The notes: generated by a model not told the origin, from the letters alone. Counted from the stretch's first letter, positions 16,007-24,034 are shown. The stretch is 64,000 nt of DNA from an uncultured Draconibacterium sp. (GCF_963674925.1 NZ_OY771647.1:1-64000), one strand, 5' to 3'. Numbers and translations: made by a program.

Positions 16007-17697
16007 CAGTCTGTCTAAAAACCCTTTCCCGGGGCATTAAAATTGAGCTTTATTAAGTGGCCAGGGATGCGGATTTCATAACAGATGGTTTTTATTGTTT
16101 TGTATTGTATTCGGTTTCTGTGGTTTAAAAATAGCTCTAAAAGATCAAAAATTGAACATAAAACAGAAAAAATACTTGTGATGTATTTTTCTAACTTTTT
16201 TATGCCCACAATATTGATTATTCGTCTGAGGTTGTATGCCGACATTATAAAACCAAAATCGGCTTCAGCTCTTTTCATGTACTTTTTGGTGATAATATAA
16301 TTGAATCCCCACTGACGTTTAATGGTCCCGAAGGGGTGTTCCACAATGGCCTGCCGTCGTTTGTACAGTTTTTCGCTTTCCTGAACGCGTTTTTTGTTGT
16401 TTTCAATATTGCCGGCAAACTCGCTTCGCCTGACTTGCTTGCCGTTTGCAGCCGATTTTGTGCACAGCGGGCGGACCTCACAACTTTTACATTTAGGTGT
16501 TGTGTAGTTGCGGAAGCGATAGGCTGTTTCTCCGGCACCGTTTTTTGCGTGGTGCCAGTAGCCGGTGGTTCTTAGGGTGTGACCCTGCAAACAGGTGTAA
16601 GTATCGGTTTTCGGGTCGTAATCAAAATGTTCCACATCGTACCTAAGGTCCGGAGCATGCGAGGCTCCTGAAAACGGAGGAATGGCTACAATTGCCGGAA
16701 TACCGAGCGAATCGGCGATGGCCAGTTCGCTTCCGGTATGGTAGCCTTTATCGTAAAGGGCAGTAAAATCGTTGTGTCGAAGTATTGTCTTTGCTCTTCT
16801 GAGCATTGTTCCCATTGCCTTTTTATCGTTTGCATTGGTTATTTTATAATCGATAGGGATGTAGTTTTTTGCATCGACCGAAGTTTGCGCCGAGTAGGCT
16901 ACTTCGGTAATGTTGTTGCGCGTGATCTGGTGACGGCTGTCGGGATCGGAAGTTGAGATCTGTCGTTGCCCCGATTTTTTTAGCTCTTGTTCAATCTTTT
17001 TATAGCCATCTTTTCGCTGGTTTTGCTTTTCAATTTCGTTTTCAATTTCCTGCTTTTTATCTCCATCGCTTTCGGCCAGTGCTTTGTTGTATTCAGCCAG
17101 TTTGTTTTCGATGTACTCCAGGTGACGGTCTATTTTCTTTTGGTTGTAGTTGTTCTTTTTGCTGTTCTGGGCACGCAGTTTTGTACTGTCGCCTGCAATC
17201 AGCGTTCCGCCAATAAGGTTAAAATACGTTGCAATCTTTACGGTTTCGCGGAATACTTTTTTGATGGCCTTTGGGTTATCGCGCCTGAAGTTAGCGATAG
17301 TGTTGTGATCGGGACGCAGCGTTTTCAATAGCCACATTAATTCAATGTTTCGCTTGCACTCCTTCTCCAGTTTCCTCGACGACCTTAACTGATTAAGATA
17401 GCCATAAATGTAAAGTTTAAGCAAGTCGGCTGGGTGGTAAGCAGGACGCCCGTTTTCAATATGGTCAACCCTGAATCCGAATTCTTCCAGCTTCAGACTG
17501 TTAACAAAAACATCGATTAAGCGCACTTCGTTGTCTGCATTTATGGCCTGGTCGAGCGACACCGGGAAAAGTGATATTTGTGATCTGTTTTGCCCTTTGA
17601 GATACTTCATGCCTGAAGATACTTAATCGCTGGGTTCAAAGGTGTTAACAACCTGCGGAGTTCTTAACAAATTGTGGTTAGGTTTTTAGACAGTCTG
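16007..17697 (-). mobile_element. Complete IS1182-family insertion sequence (1691 bp)
   Basis: Terminal inverted repeats of 17 bases with one mismatch lie at 16007-16023 and 17681-17697 (CAG[T/A]CTGTCTAAAAACC), flanked by the duplication ACGG. A single intact transposase gene fills the element. Family is judged from the transposase; the 4-bp duplication is seen directly. It has landed in the core of an attC-like site. Confidence 0.88.
16015..17610 (-). CDS. IS1182-family transposase
   Basis: A 531-residue DDE transposase. N-terminal DUF772-type region (residues about 20-120, with PADLLKLYIYGYLNQLRSSRKLE), catalytic Asp in LIAGDSTKLRAQ near 140, second Asp in ALYDKGYH, a Cys-rich region (CKSCEVRPLC) and the catalytic Glu in AIVEHPFGTIKRQWG. 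No stop or frameshift interrupts it, so it is probably active. The stop codon is inside the left inverted repeat, 8 bases from the element end. Confidence 0.95.
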   Translation of the reverse strand: MKYLKGQNRSQISLFPVSLDQAINADNEVRLIDVFVNSLKLEEFGFRVDHIENGRPAYHPADLLKLYIYGYLNQLRSSRKLEKECKRNIELMWLLKTLRPDHNTIANFRRDNPKAIKKVFRETVKIATYFNLIGGTLIAGDSTKLRAQNSKKNNYNQKKIDRHLEYIENKLAEYNKALAESDGDKKQEIENEIEKQNQRKDGYKKIEQELKKSGQRQISTSDPDSRHQITRNNITEVAYSAQTSVDAKNYIPIDYKITNANDKKAMGTMLRRAKTILRHNDFTALYDKGYHTGSELAIADSLGIPAIVAIPPFSGASHAPDLRYDVEHFDYDPKTDTYTCLQGHTLRTTGYWHHAKNGAGETAYRFRNYTTPKCKSCEVRPLCTKSAANGKQVRRSEFAGNIENNKKRVQESEKLYKRRQAIVEHPFGTIKRQWGFNYIITKKYMKRAEADFGFIMSAYNLRRIINIVGIKKLEKYITSIFSVLCSIFDLLELFLNHRNRIQYKTIKTICYEIRIPGHLIKLNFNAPGKGF

Positions 17698-17828
17698 ACG
17701 GTCACTTGTATGTGGTCGGAGCGGTCCCGATGAAATCGGGAGTGTCAGATCCGCAGAAAAGTGAGCGAAAGGTCTGACTTGTCAAACCGCGAAAACCCCC
17801 GCCTGCCATATACAAATGGGTTGTATTT
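17698..17828 (-). repeat. attC-like site E, interrupted at its core by the IS
   Basis: A 131-base palindrome nearly identical over its inner part to site C. Its core CCGTTA is split by the IS so that ACGG is on both sides. Outer arm GTTGTATTT (17820-17828) matches GTTATATT at the start of the gene cassette it ends (7 of 8), once 6 additional bases at site D are skipped. Confidence 0.72.
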
Positions 17829-17862
17829 CTATTTTTTTTCATCATTCAAACTGATTCTGCTT

Positions 17863-18390
17863 CTATTTACCGTAAATAATGTCCAAACGATTTTCGCCAG
17901 GATTTAAACTAAAGTGTCCCCACAAAAAAGTGAAAGCCAATCCAGTCACAATTACTAACAGATTTAAAGTCAATAAATTTGATTTATTAATTTTATAAAA
18001 GTCAAATATTTGTTTTTGATTCATTAAAATAATAAATCCAATCGGTAAAATTCCAGTCAAGTAATAATACCAGTCAAGATTGTCGGTTGGTAGAAAAACT
18101 AAATAGATAAGAGCCAATAAAAAGGTAAATATATTCGTTGTCAAAACCCATCCCAGAGGTCTACGCAGAAAAAAGCCACAAATTGCCAGCAAGAGTATCA
18201 ATGGATAAAGAAAAGTACGGGCATTGGATATTAATTTCAATTCTTGTCCTAAAGTCAACTTTTTGCCATAGAGAATCTCAAAAGTGTAAAAGTCATTATA
18301 AATGTTTAGAAATAGTTTTATTAATCCAATCAAAAGAACAATCCCAATAATCAGTCTTGCAATATTTATTTTGGAATTTAGTGTTGACAT
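17863..18390 (-). CDS. Cassette-encoded polytopic membrane protein, unknown function
   Basis: A 175-residue protein with four to five hydrophobic segments (about residues 8-30, 58-78, 82-104, 110-128 and 143-163), joined by short basic loops. No family is recognised. The gene is very AT-rich, starts with ATG and lies between site D (upstream) and site E (downstream), in the orientation of the array. Its position as sole gene of a cassette is the best evidence that it is real. Confidence 0.65.
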   Translation of the reverse strand: MSTLNSKINIARLIIGIVLLIGLIKLFLNIYNDFYTFEILYGKKLTLGQELKLISNARTFLYPLILLLAICGFFLRRPLGWVLTTNIFTFLLALIYLVFLPTDNLDWYYYLTGILPIGFIILMNQKQIFDFYKINKSNLLTLNLLVIVTGLAFTFLWGHFSLNPGENRLDIIYGK

Positions 18391-18433
18391 CTTATGAATT
18401 TGTTTATGTTCAGTTGCTTTTTTAATATAACCC

Positions 18434-18624
18434 AGAACGGTTTGGCTATGTGGAGTGCGGGACTTTGAGATGCTTCACAGTCAGACTGCCACTGAGCCAA
18501 TTCGTTTATTCATATTTTAGTTTTTATAGCCAAATCGTCAAAGACGAATTGGCAGTGTTGCAACGAAGAACTGCGGTTGAATTACCCGCTGAATCCCCCA
18601 TTACATATAACTTTTGTTAGCAAC
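18434..18624 (-). repeat. attC-like site D
   Basis: A 191-base site similar in full to site B. Arms TATGTAATGGGGG (minus strand) and CCCGCACTCCACATA pair with unpaired extra bases. Its outer arm GTTAGCAAC (18616-18624) is an exact 9/9 inverse match to the start of the same cassette (GTTGCTAAC at 19105-19113). At its crossover end the sequence CCGTTCTGGG has 6 bases more than the pairing predicts. Confidence 0.78.
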
Positions 18625-19064
18625 TGTAGTTTTGCTTTATTTTTATTTGTCGATTTAACTTTCTCAAAAACATACCCTTCTTCTCCCTTTTGTTTATACC
18701 TAATTTTGTAGTCGTCATGTCTTACAACTGAATCCCATAATATCTCTGCACAGTCTGGGCAATTAGGTGAAAACCTTACCATTATCAGTGTGCCAACAGG
18801 GATTGGTTTCCAAAATCGTTTTGTAGTAATTTTATATTTTTGGTCTTTATAATTTAAATAAAATCCTGTCGAAACGGCTTGTGTCCCATTTCCAAGCATG
18901 TGTTGTTTTGAATAATAGCAAAATACTTTTTGAGTTAAACAATCATCTTCTGCAAGTAATCTTTCGCATTTATTCTCCTTTAAGATAAACCAAAAGAATA
19001 TGCTGAAGATTATGCCCCCAGGAACAATTACAACCAATAGTCTTCTCCTTGACATTTTCTCCAT
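18582..19064 (-). CDS. Cassette protein with one membrane helix, unknown function
   Basis: About 160 residues. A basic start MEKMSRRR, then one hydrophobic helix (LLVVIVPGGIIFSIFFWFIL), then a periplasmic or extracytoplasmic domain with conserved-looking Cys pairs (CERL...CLTQKVFC, SPNCPDC). The C-terminus runs into site D, a common situation for cassette genes. The ATG at 19064 is chosen because upstream codons of the same frame lie in site F. No family recognised; DUF-type proteins with similar layout occur in Bacteroidota islands. Confidence 0.62.
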   Translation of the reverse strand: MEKMSRRRLLVVIVPGGIIFSIFFWFILKENKCERLLAEDDCLTQKVFCYYSKQHMLGNGTQAVSTGFYLNYKDQKYKITTKRFWKPIPVGTLIMVRFSPNCPDCAEILWDSVVRHDDYKIRYKQKGEEGYVFEKVKSTNKNKAKLQLLTKVICNGGFSG

Positions 19065-19092
19065 ATTTTGTAAAACTGTTTTAAATCTGTGT

Positions 19093-19968
19093 TCATTTAC
19101 TATTGTTGCTAACGGTTGGGACATCTGGTCGGAGCGGATTTCGGAGAGCCCCGAAGCTTCGGGGCGCAGTTGGTGTACCACCAAACCCCGCCCTGCAATA
19201 TGTACTGGGTTTTGGGCTGGGTTTTAATTTCATTTCTTTAAATTTTAATCTATATATCTCATTCTCAAATTTGTCAAAGTCGAAATTTTTAAAATAGTCC
19301 ATGTTTGAATTAAAGAAAATTGTGTCATTCAATTCAGTTCCTGGATTTATGTCAACATACATTTTTTTGTTTTTATATGTTTTTCCAATCAATTTCAAAA
19401 GGAATGCAGTGTCGTTAAAAACGAAATAAGAATCTGTTTTTGCTTTCTTATTTATCAGAATCGCTTTTACATTGTAAACATTGTCTTTGGGAGCCGAATT
19501 GTCAAGATAATGAACAAGGTTATTGAAGCTATTAAATTCAATTTCGTTTTCCAGTTTTAAAATCAAATTTTCTCCAAAATCTGATGTTTTTATTTTGCAA
19601 CCGTTTAACCGGTAATTAAACTCAATCGGGTCGTAATCACTTTCAAATGAATGCAACACTTTTTCAATGTGCTCTAAATTTGTTGTGTTGACGAATATAT
19701 ATTTGTCAAATTCTGAGAATGAAATTTTGGCTGGTCTTGAAGCGTCCTCAATTTCCTTAATAAATAATTTGAGTCCAAAGATTTTGTCAATTATCCAAGC
19801 GGGCAACCAAATAGGTATGAAAACAATTTGTGCTGCTAAATTAGGATGAGATTTGAGTCCACGAAGAAAAGACTTGAACATGTAAATTGGGTCACGCAAA
19901 ATCAAATAAAGGACTAGTCCAATCCCAACTATAATAATTGTCGATATGATTAAATCAAAGGTGTCCAT
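19093..19968 (-). CDS. Cassette protein with N-terminal membrane helix, unknown function
   Basis: A 291-residue frame: an N-terminal hydrophobic helix (IISTIIIVGIGLVLYLIL, residues 8-25), a second weak hydrophobic stretch (LAAQIVFIPIWLPAWIIDKIFGL), then an acidic and lysine-rich soluble domain of about 180 residues with no recognised motif. The last 45 residues (after about PSPKPSTYC) are read from site F, so the ancestral protein may have ended earlier. It is the rightmost cassette gene; its upstream boundary GTTATGGG (minus strand) is at 20002-19995. Confidence 0.65.
   Translation of the reverse strand: MDTFDLIISTIIIVGIGLVLYLILRDPIYMFKSFLRGLKSHPNLAAQIVFIPIWLPAWIIDKIFGLKLFIKEIEDASRPAKISFSEFDKYIFVNTTNLEHIEKVLHSFESDYDPIEFNYRLNGCKIKTSDFGENLILKLENEIEFNSFNNLVHYLDNSAPKDNVYNVKAILINKKAKTDSYFVFNDTAFLLKLIGKTYKNKKMYVDINPGTELNDTIFFNSNMDYFKNFDFDKFENEIYRLKFKEMKLKPSPKPSTYCRAGFGGTPTAPRSFGALRNPLRPDVPTVSNNSK
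19105..19217 (-). repeat. attC-like site F
   Basis: A 113-base palindrome with a perfect inner hairpin (GCCCCGAAGCTTCGGGGC, about 19158-19175). Core CCGTTAGCAAC starts the next cassette; outer arm GTTTTGGG (19209-19216) matches the start of the rightmost cassette GTTATGGG at 7 of 8. Confidence 0.75.
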
Positions 19969-20002
19969 TCATTATTTTGCTTTTTTCAACCTTTCCCATA
20001 AC

Positions 20003-20465
20003 TAGTTTATATGTAAGTAAAAACCTTCTTATAATCGCTAAACTGTTAGTTATTGAAAGGTTTTTGTGTTTTATATACAAGCTGTTTATATGCGTATTCA
20101 ATGGTACAGGAATTTTTAGTGCATTAAAGCTAAACATATTTTTTATGTTTCAGGTTGTTAGGGGGTAAAAACTAGTAACATAAGCCAAGTACACCAAACC
20201 GCAATACAAAAAAACACCACCTCCGAAATCCTGCATACATACAGATTCAAAAGTGGTGCACCTTATAAAAAAATTACCCTTCGTATAGCCCTAACAGAAC
20301 TAAGACAATCCTTAAGCCGAGCTATGAATATGTTTTATTAACCTTGAGAAACCCCTGGTTTAACATTTTCTTTAGTGATTGACTACAAATTTTGAAAAGC
20401 GTTTAAAGCGTGATACAAACCATCGGTCGTTTTAAAGCCTTTTTTCTATCCGGAAAAGATATTAC
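20003..20465. other. Gene-free right border of the cassette array
   Basis: No convincing gene. On the plus strand 20180-20340 is open but has no start codon. An inverted repeat AAAAACCTT/AAGGTTTTT lies at 20019-20027 and 20057-20065, and a terminator-like hairpin at 20206-20258. If the array is a true integron this is where attI and a promoter for the cassettes would be expected, but I cannot identify either. Confidence 0.4.
20206..20258 (-). terminator. Long imperfect hairpin with T-run, terminator-like
   Basis: CACCAC (20215-20220) pairs with GTGGTG (20253-20258), extended inward with mismatches, and read on the minus strand is followed by seven T (20214-20208). It would terminate minus-strand transcription coming from the nnr/HAD operon, about 200 bases downstream of its last stop codon, and so insulate the cassette array. 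Confidence 0.55.
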
Positions 20466-21152
20466 TTACACAAATAATGTCTTATCCACCTCATCAAAAT
20501 GTGTGATTTGCTGACAGGAAAAACCATCGTACAGCGCATTGTCCGAATTTACGATAATCACCTTCCCTGCTCCGGAACGAATTGCCGCTTCAACCCCGGC
20601 ATGCGAGTCTTCAAAAATCAAAGTTTCTTCTGCTTTTGTTCCAATGGCCGAAATGGCTTTTTTAAACAAATCGGGGTGCGGTTTTCCGCGCAGTGTACCA
20701 TCGTTGTAGATAATATGTTCGGGCCTGAAATACTTAAGCAAGGGGAAATGCTGAATAAAAAAATCGACATTGTTTTTTGCCGATGCGGTTGCAATGGCCA
20801 AAGCAACTCCTGATTTTGCCAAGAAGCTAATCAGATGCTCCGCACCGGGAGCCAGCTGCATCCCATGCTCCAGGCACATGGCACGGTAAATAACTTCCTT
20901 TTCTTCGGTCAGCCGGTACACTTCGGCATCGTTGAGCTCGCGTTTAAAAAGGTATTCAAAAGTATCTTTGGCATTAATTCCGTGAATGTATTTTTTCTTC
21001 TCCCCGGCGTTGAGGCTAAAATTGTATTTCTCCAGAAACCGGTCCCACGAGTCTTCCTGCAAATGTGTATCCCAAAACAAAGTTCCGTTAAAATCGAAAA
21101 CAACTCCTTTAAGTTTCATTAATATATTAATTACAGGGTTTTCTTTGCTCAT
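20466..21152 (-). CDS. HAD-superfamily hydrolase (beta-phosphoglucomutase-like)
   Basis: A 228-residue HAD protein with a helical cap. Motif I reads DFNGTLF (Asp20; position 22 is Asn where phosphatases usually have Asp), followed by motif II (IATASAKNN) , a motif III Lys (RGKPHPDLF) and motif IV EDSHAGVEAA. It would act on a small phosphorylated metabolite or as a mutase. Its ATG overlaps the nnr stop (ATGA), which suggests translational coupling; a second ATG at 21119 is also possible. The Asn at the acid/base position is unusual. Confidence 0.85.
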   Translation of the reverse strand: MSKENPVINILMKLKGVVFDFNGTLFWDTHLQEDSWDRFLEKYNFSLNAGEKKKYIHGINAKDTFEYLFKRELNDAEVYRLTEEKEVIYRAMCLEHGMQLAPGAEHLISFLAKSGVALAIATASAKNNVDFFIQHFPLLKYFRPEHIIYNDGTLRGKPHPDLFKKAISAIGTKAEETLIFEDSHAGVEAAIRSGAGKVIIVNSDNALYDGFSCQQITHFDEVDKTLFV

Positions 21153-22666
21153 ATTCCACTCTGAACTTTCAGAAATGCTTTCCCCAGTTTTGCTATAATA
21201 TCGCCGGCCATTAACGCAAATTCCGAACGTTTTTTTGCGGCCATGTCTCCGGCCAGTCCATGCAGATAAACGCCCACCAGCGCCGCATCAACCGGTGCCA
21301 TTCCCTGGGCCAACAGCCCCAGAATTATTCCGGTAAGTGCATCGCCGCTTCCGGCGGTTCCCATTCCCGAGTTGCCTGTTGAGTTCCAGCAAAGCGTTCC
21401 ATCGGGCGCCGCCACCGAAGTATGTGCGCCTTTTAGCACCACCACACAATTGTATCTTTTTGCAAAGGCAATTTGTTGCTGAACGGCATCATACGAATCG
21501 GTGGTTTCGCCCACCAAACGCCGAAACTCGCCCGGGTGTGGTGTAAGCACCGAACCTTCGGGTAATTTCTCCAGCCAGCTTTTATTTTCGGCAAGAATAT
21601 TCAGCGCATCGGCATCGATAACCATCGGCACTTTTGCCTGGTCGAACAAATCGCACAAGGCACGGCACGAATTTCGTTTCAACCCCAGCCCCGGGCCAAC
21701 ACCAATAGCGGCATACTGACTAAGATCGGGAAAGGAAGTAAACATCGAATCGTGCTGATCGATACTGGCCATGGCTTCGGGCACCGCGGTTTGAATAACC
21801 GGAAACCCGAGGTGCGGAACATGGGTGGTTAACAAACCTGCCCCGGCACGTAAGCAGGCTTTCGACGCCAGCACGGCCGCTCCCATTTTTCCATAACTAC
21901 CGGCAATTAGCAATGCATGCCCAAATGTTCCTTTATGATCAAATTTTGTACGCATCGGTAAACGCGCTGCCACATCTTCGGCATCGGCAAAGGAATACGG
22001 CGATGGTGTTTCGCTGATTCCGTCGGGATGCAAACCAATTGGCAACACTTCCCATTGCCCCACAAACTGTTCGTTCTCCGAAAACAGGAAACTTATTTTC
22101 GGAAACTGCAGGGTAAGCGTATAATCGGCCCGAATGATATTGTCAAGGTTATTTTCGGCATTGTTCTCCCCCATTAGTCCGCTGGGGATATCAACAGCCA
22201 CCACCACATTTAGCAGCTGGTTGATGTGTTGCACCAGTTGCGCCGGCAATCCTTCCAGCGGCCGCGACAAACCGGAGCCAAACAAACCGTCAATAAGCAC
22301 ATCGGTATCCTCAACTTCCGGGAAATCGGCTTCCGAACGTAGTTTGGTCAGTTTTACTTTTCCCTGTTCCTCCAGGCGTTTGTAGTTGGTTGCAGGCGAT
22401 CCTTTTAAGGCTTTTCCAAAATCAAGCAGGTAAACTTCGCACTGGTAATCCAGCCCGGCCAGTTGCCGCGCCATGGCCAACGCATCGCCTCCATTGTTTC
22501 CGGGACCGGCAAAAAACAACAGCCGTTCTTCGGTTGAAAACTGTTGAACAATCCAGTTGCTCATTTGCAACGAGGCGCGTTCCATCAAATCAATGTCCGT
22601 AATGGGCTCATTCTTGATGGTAAATTTATCGATCGCTGCTATTTGTTTAGTTGTAAATAATTTCAT
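21149..22666 (-). CDS. nnr: Bifunctional NAD(P)H-hydrate repair enzyme
   Basis: A 505-residue fusion of NAD(P)H-hydrate epimerase (YjeF_N, residues about 1-215, with AGPGNNGGDALAMAR) and ADP-dependent NAD(P)H-hydrate dehydratase (residues about 225-500, ribokinase-like fold with GSYGKMGAAVLA, DADALNILA, TPHPGE and GSGDALTGII). It repairs damaged NADH/NADPH. It is the first gene of a two-gene unit with the HAD hydrolase. Confidence 0.95.
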   Translation of the reverse strand: MKLFTTKQIAAIDKFTIKNEPITDIDLMERASLQMSNWIVQQFSTEERLLFFAGPGNNGGDALAMARQLAGLDYQCEVYLLDFGKALKGSPATNYKRLEEQGKVKLTKLRSEADFPEVEDTDVLIDGLFGSGLSRPLEGLPAQLVQHINQLLNVVVAVDIPSGLMGENNAENNLDNIIRADYTLTLQFPKISFLFSENEQFVGQWEVLPIGLHPDGISETPSPYSFADAEDVAARLPMRTKFDHKGTFGHALLIAGSYGKMGAAVLASKACLRAGAGLLTTHVPHLGFPVIQTAVPEAMASIDQHDSMFTSFPDLSQYAAIGVGPGLGLKRNSCRALCDLFDQAKVPMVIDADALNILAENKSWLEKLPEGSVLTPHPGEFRRLVGETTDSYDAVQQQIAFAKRYNCVVVLKGAHTSVAAPDGTLCWNSTGNSGMGTAGSGDALTGIILGLLAQGMAPVDAALVGVYLHGLAGDMAAKKRSEFALMAGDIIAKLGKAFLKVQSGI

Positions 22667-22810
22667 CAGTAAGAAAGCTGGACATCACAGGTCAAATAAA
22701 TCCATTTTCGGCCTGCAACATTTGTTTTCTCTAAATTATAAAAAACAGGGGTGATTCCTTGAATTTGAAACAGGAATTATGATTGCAACGATATCTTTTT
22801 TACGAAGCTT

Positions 22811-23839
22811 TTAATCCCACTCCCAACCGATACTGGTTTTAAACACAAAATCGTTTTTAGCCACGTCGGCAACCAACGGATCGCTATCGAAGTTATGTAC
22901 ATAGCTCAGTTTTACGTAAAAGTCGAGTGGCAAATCGTATTTCAGCGAGGTATCCATGTCGATACGCCACCTTCCCCATTCCGATAAACTGGGATAAGTG
23001 GTTAGCTTAAACTGAAACGACAGGTCTCCCACATCGTAGGCATTAAATTCGAACATTCCCAGCCCCTCAAAACTACCTTGCGAAGTAGAATTGTCGCCGC
23101 CATATTTTTCCTGCGAGAATGCCAGTCCTAAACCCGACTGCATATACAATTGATTGGTACGGATAAGGTACAAACCCAGACCTCCACGAACTGTAGAACG
23201 CAGATCAAGCATCTGTTCACTATTGCTCAAAAACTCAGCACCACCCAGTATCATACCATTTCCCCATATATCGCGAACCAGCGAAACTCCACCATCGGTA
23301 CGTTTTGTAGGTTCCACATTATCCTGGGTCGTTCCGACATTATTGAACTGCGCACTGATATTCCATTTTATTCCGCGATAACTCACCTTGGCTGCTGCCG
23401 AGGTTTGCCGCACATTGTTGGCTTTACTTAGCGATAATCCGGCATCGATTGAAATGATTATCCGGTCGATAAACCGCTGTTTCAACGATGCAATTTCAAC
23501 GATCTTATCTAAGGTCACTGTAAGGTTTTCATCCAAGGTTTGAATGGTTACTTTTTTGGGCTCATCTGGCAAAAAATTTAAACCGCCCGTATACTTTTTC
23601 CCATCAACGGTGTAAATAATCAGTAAGCGTGTGCACGCTAAGCCTTCAATTTCTTTCCAATCTACCTGGAATTCACTATCGGCATAGTCGGTATCATAAA
23701 CCAGTACTCCGCGCTTCATCGATTTTATTTCACCCACCAGTACATCTCCGTTCGAGGTGTAAATTTTATCGTTTTGGGCTATTACCTGTATAAAAGAGAA
23801 GATTAACAATAAGGATATAAGACATTTTTTGTTCAGCAT
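22811..23839 (-). CDS. DUF481 outer-membrane protein
   Basis: A 342-residue exported protein. Signal peptide of about 21 residues (ends VIAQ), then a short SH3-like N-terminal region (IYTSNGDVLVGEIKSMKRG), then a C-terminal beta-barrel of the DUF481 (YdiY-like) family from about residue 125, with alternating aromatic strands and the final strand ending in SIGWEWD. Family members are small outer-membrane barrels of unknown, probably salt- or stress-related, function. Monocistronic. Confidence 0.85.
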   Translation of the reverse strand: MLNKKCLISLLLIFSFIQVIAQNDKIYTSNGDVLVGEIKSMKRGVLVYDTDYADSEFQVDWKEIEGLACTRLLIIYTVDGKKYTGGLNFLPDEPKKVTIQTLDENLTVTLDKIVEIASLKQRFIDRIIISIDAGLSLSKANNVRQTSAAAKVSYRGIKWNISAQFNNVGTTQDNVEPTKRTDGGVSLVRDIWGNGMILGGAEFLSNSEQMLDLRSTVRGGLGLYLIRTNQLYMQSGLGLAFSQEKYGGDNSTSQGSFEGLGMFEFNAYDVGDLSFQFKLTTYPSLSEWGRWRIDMDTSLKYDLPLDFYVKLSYVHNFDSDPLVADVAKNDFVFKTSIGWEWD

Positions 23840-23967
23840 GATTGAAAGATTTTAAAGACTCATAAAAATTACGGCATTTTGTGAATCAAAACAAATGTTT
23901 TTTTCAGAAATGCTTAAAAACAATTGTTACAGAAACTGATAAAGCTTTGAACCTGACCAATATCAAG

Positions 23968-23997
23968 TTGTTAAACCTGAAAAGATTTTTATATTTG
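23968..23997 (+). promoter_or_regulatory. Bacteroidota promoter of the first DUF819 gene
   Basis: TTG at 23968-23970 and TATATTTG at 23990-23997 with the ideal 19-base spacing. Transcription would start near 24004, about 30 bases before the ATG at 24035. Confidence 0.75.
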
Positions 23998-24034
23998 CCA
24001 CCTTACGAAAAACTGAGGGATAAAAAGGAGAGGT

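Larger units (their letters stand above)
16003..17701. repeat. 4-bp target-site duplication ACGG around the IS
   Basis: ACGG occurs at 16003-16006 and again at 17698-17701, immediately outside the two inverted repeats. Removing the element and one copy restores a continuous attC-like core joining the Fic cassette start to site E. Confidence 0.75.
12727..20002 (-). mobile_element. Integron-type gene-cassette array without integrase (CALIN-like)
   Basis: Six or more small genes, all on the minus strand, are each followed by an imperfect palindrome of 110-200 bases ending in CCG(T/C)(T)A at the next gene's upstream side (sites A-F plus a truncated site). As in attC sites, the cassette start is complementary to the outer left arm of that cassette's own site: 9/9 for the 18616-19113 cassette, 10/10 for the Fic cassette (15995-16004 with 14945-14954), 8/10 for 13509-14252, 7/8 for the rightmost one (19995-20002 with 19209-19216). 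Cargo is AT-rich, small and diverse. No integron integrase gene is in the window. This is an inference from structure, not a profile search. Confidence 0.7.

Noticed and set aside
12727..19217. CRISPR array
   Set aside because: The repeated units are 110-200 bases, palindromic, unequal and separated by genes rather than by short uniform spacers.
19955..20137. Minus-strand 60-codon frame at the right border
   Set aside because: Overlaps the start of the rightmost cassette gene and the cassette boundary, with AT-rich composition giving chance openness.
20170..20340. Plus-strand open stretch ending in a helical-looking C-terminus
   Set aside because: No start codon (ATG, GTG or TTG) in frame after the upstream stop; part of it is the terminator-like hairpin. 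A remnant of a gene cannot be excluded.
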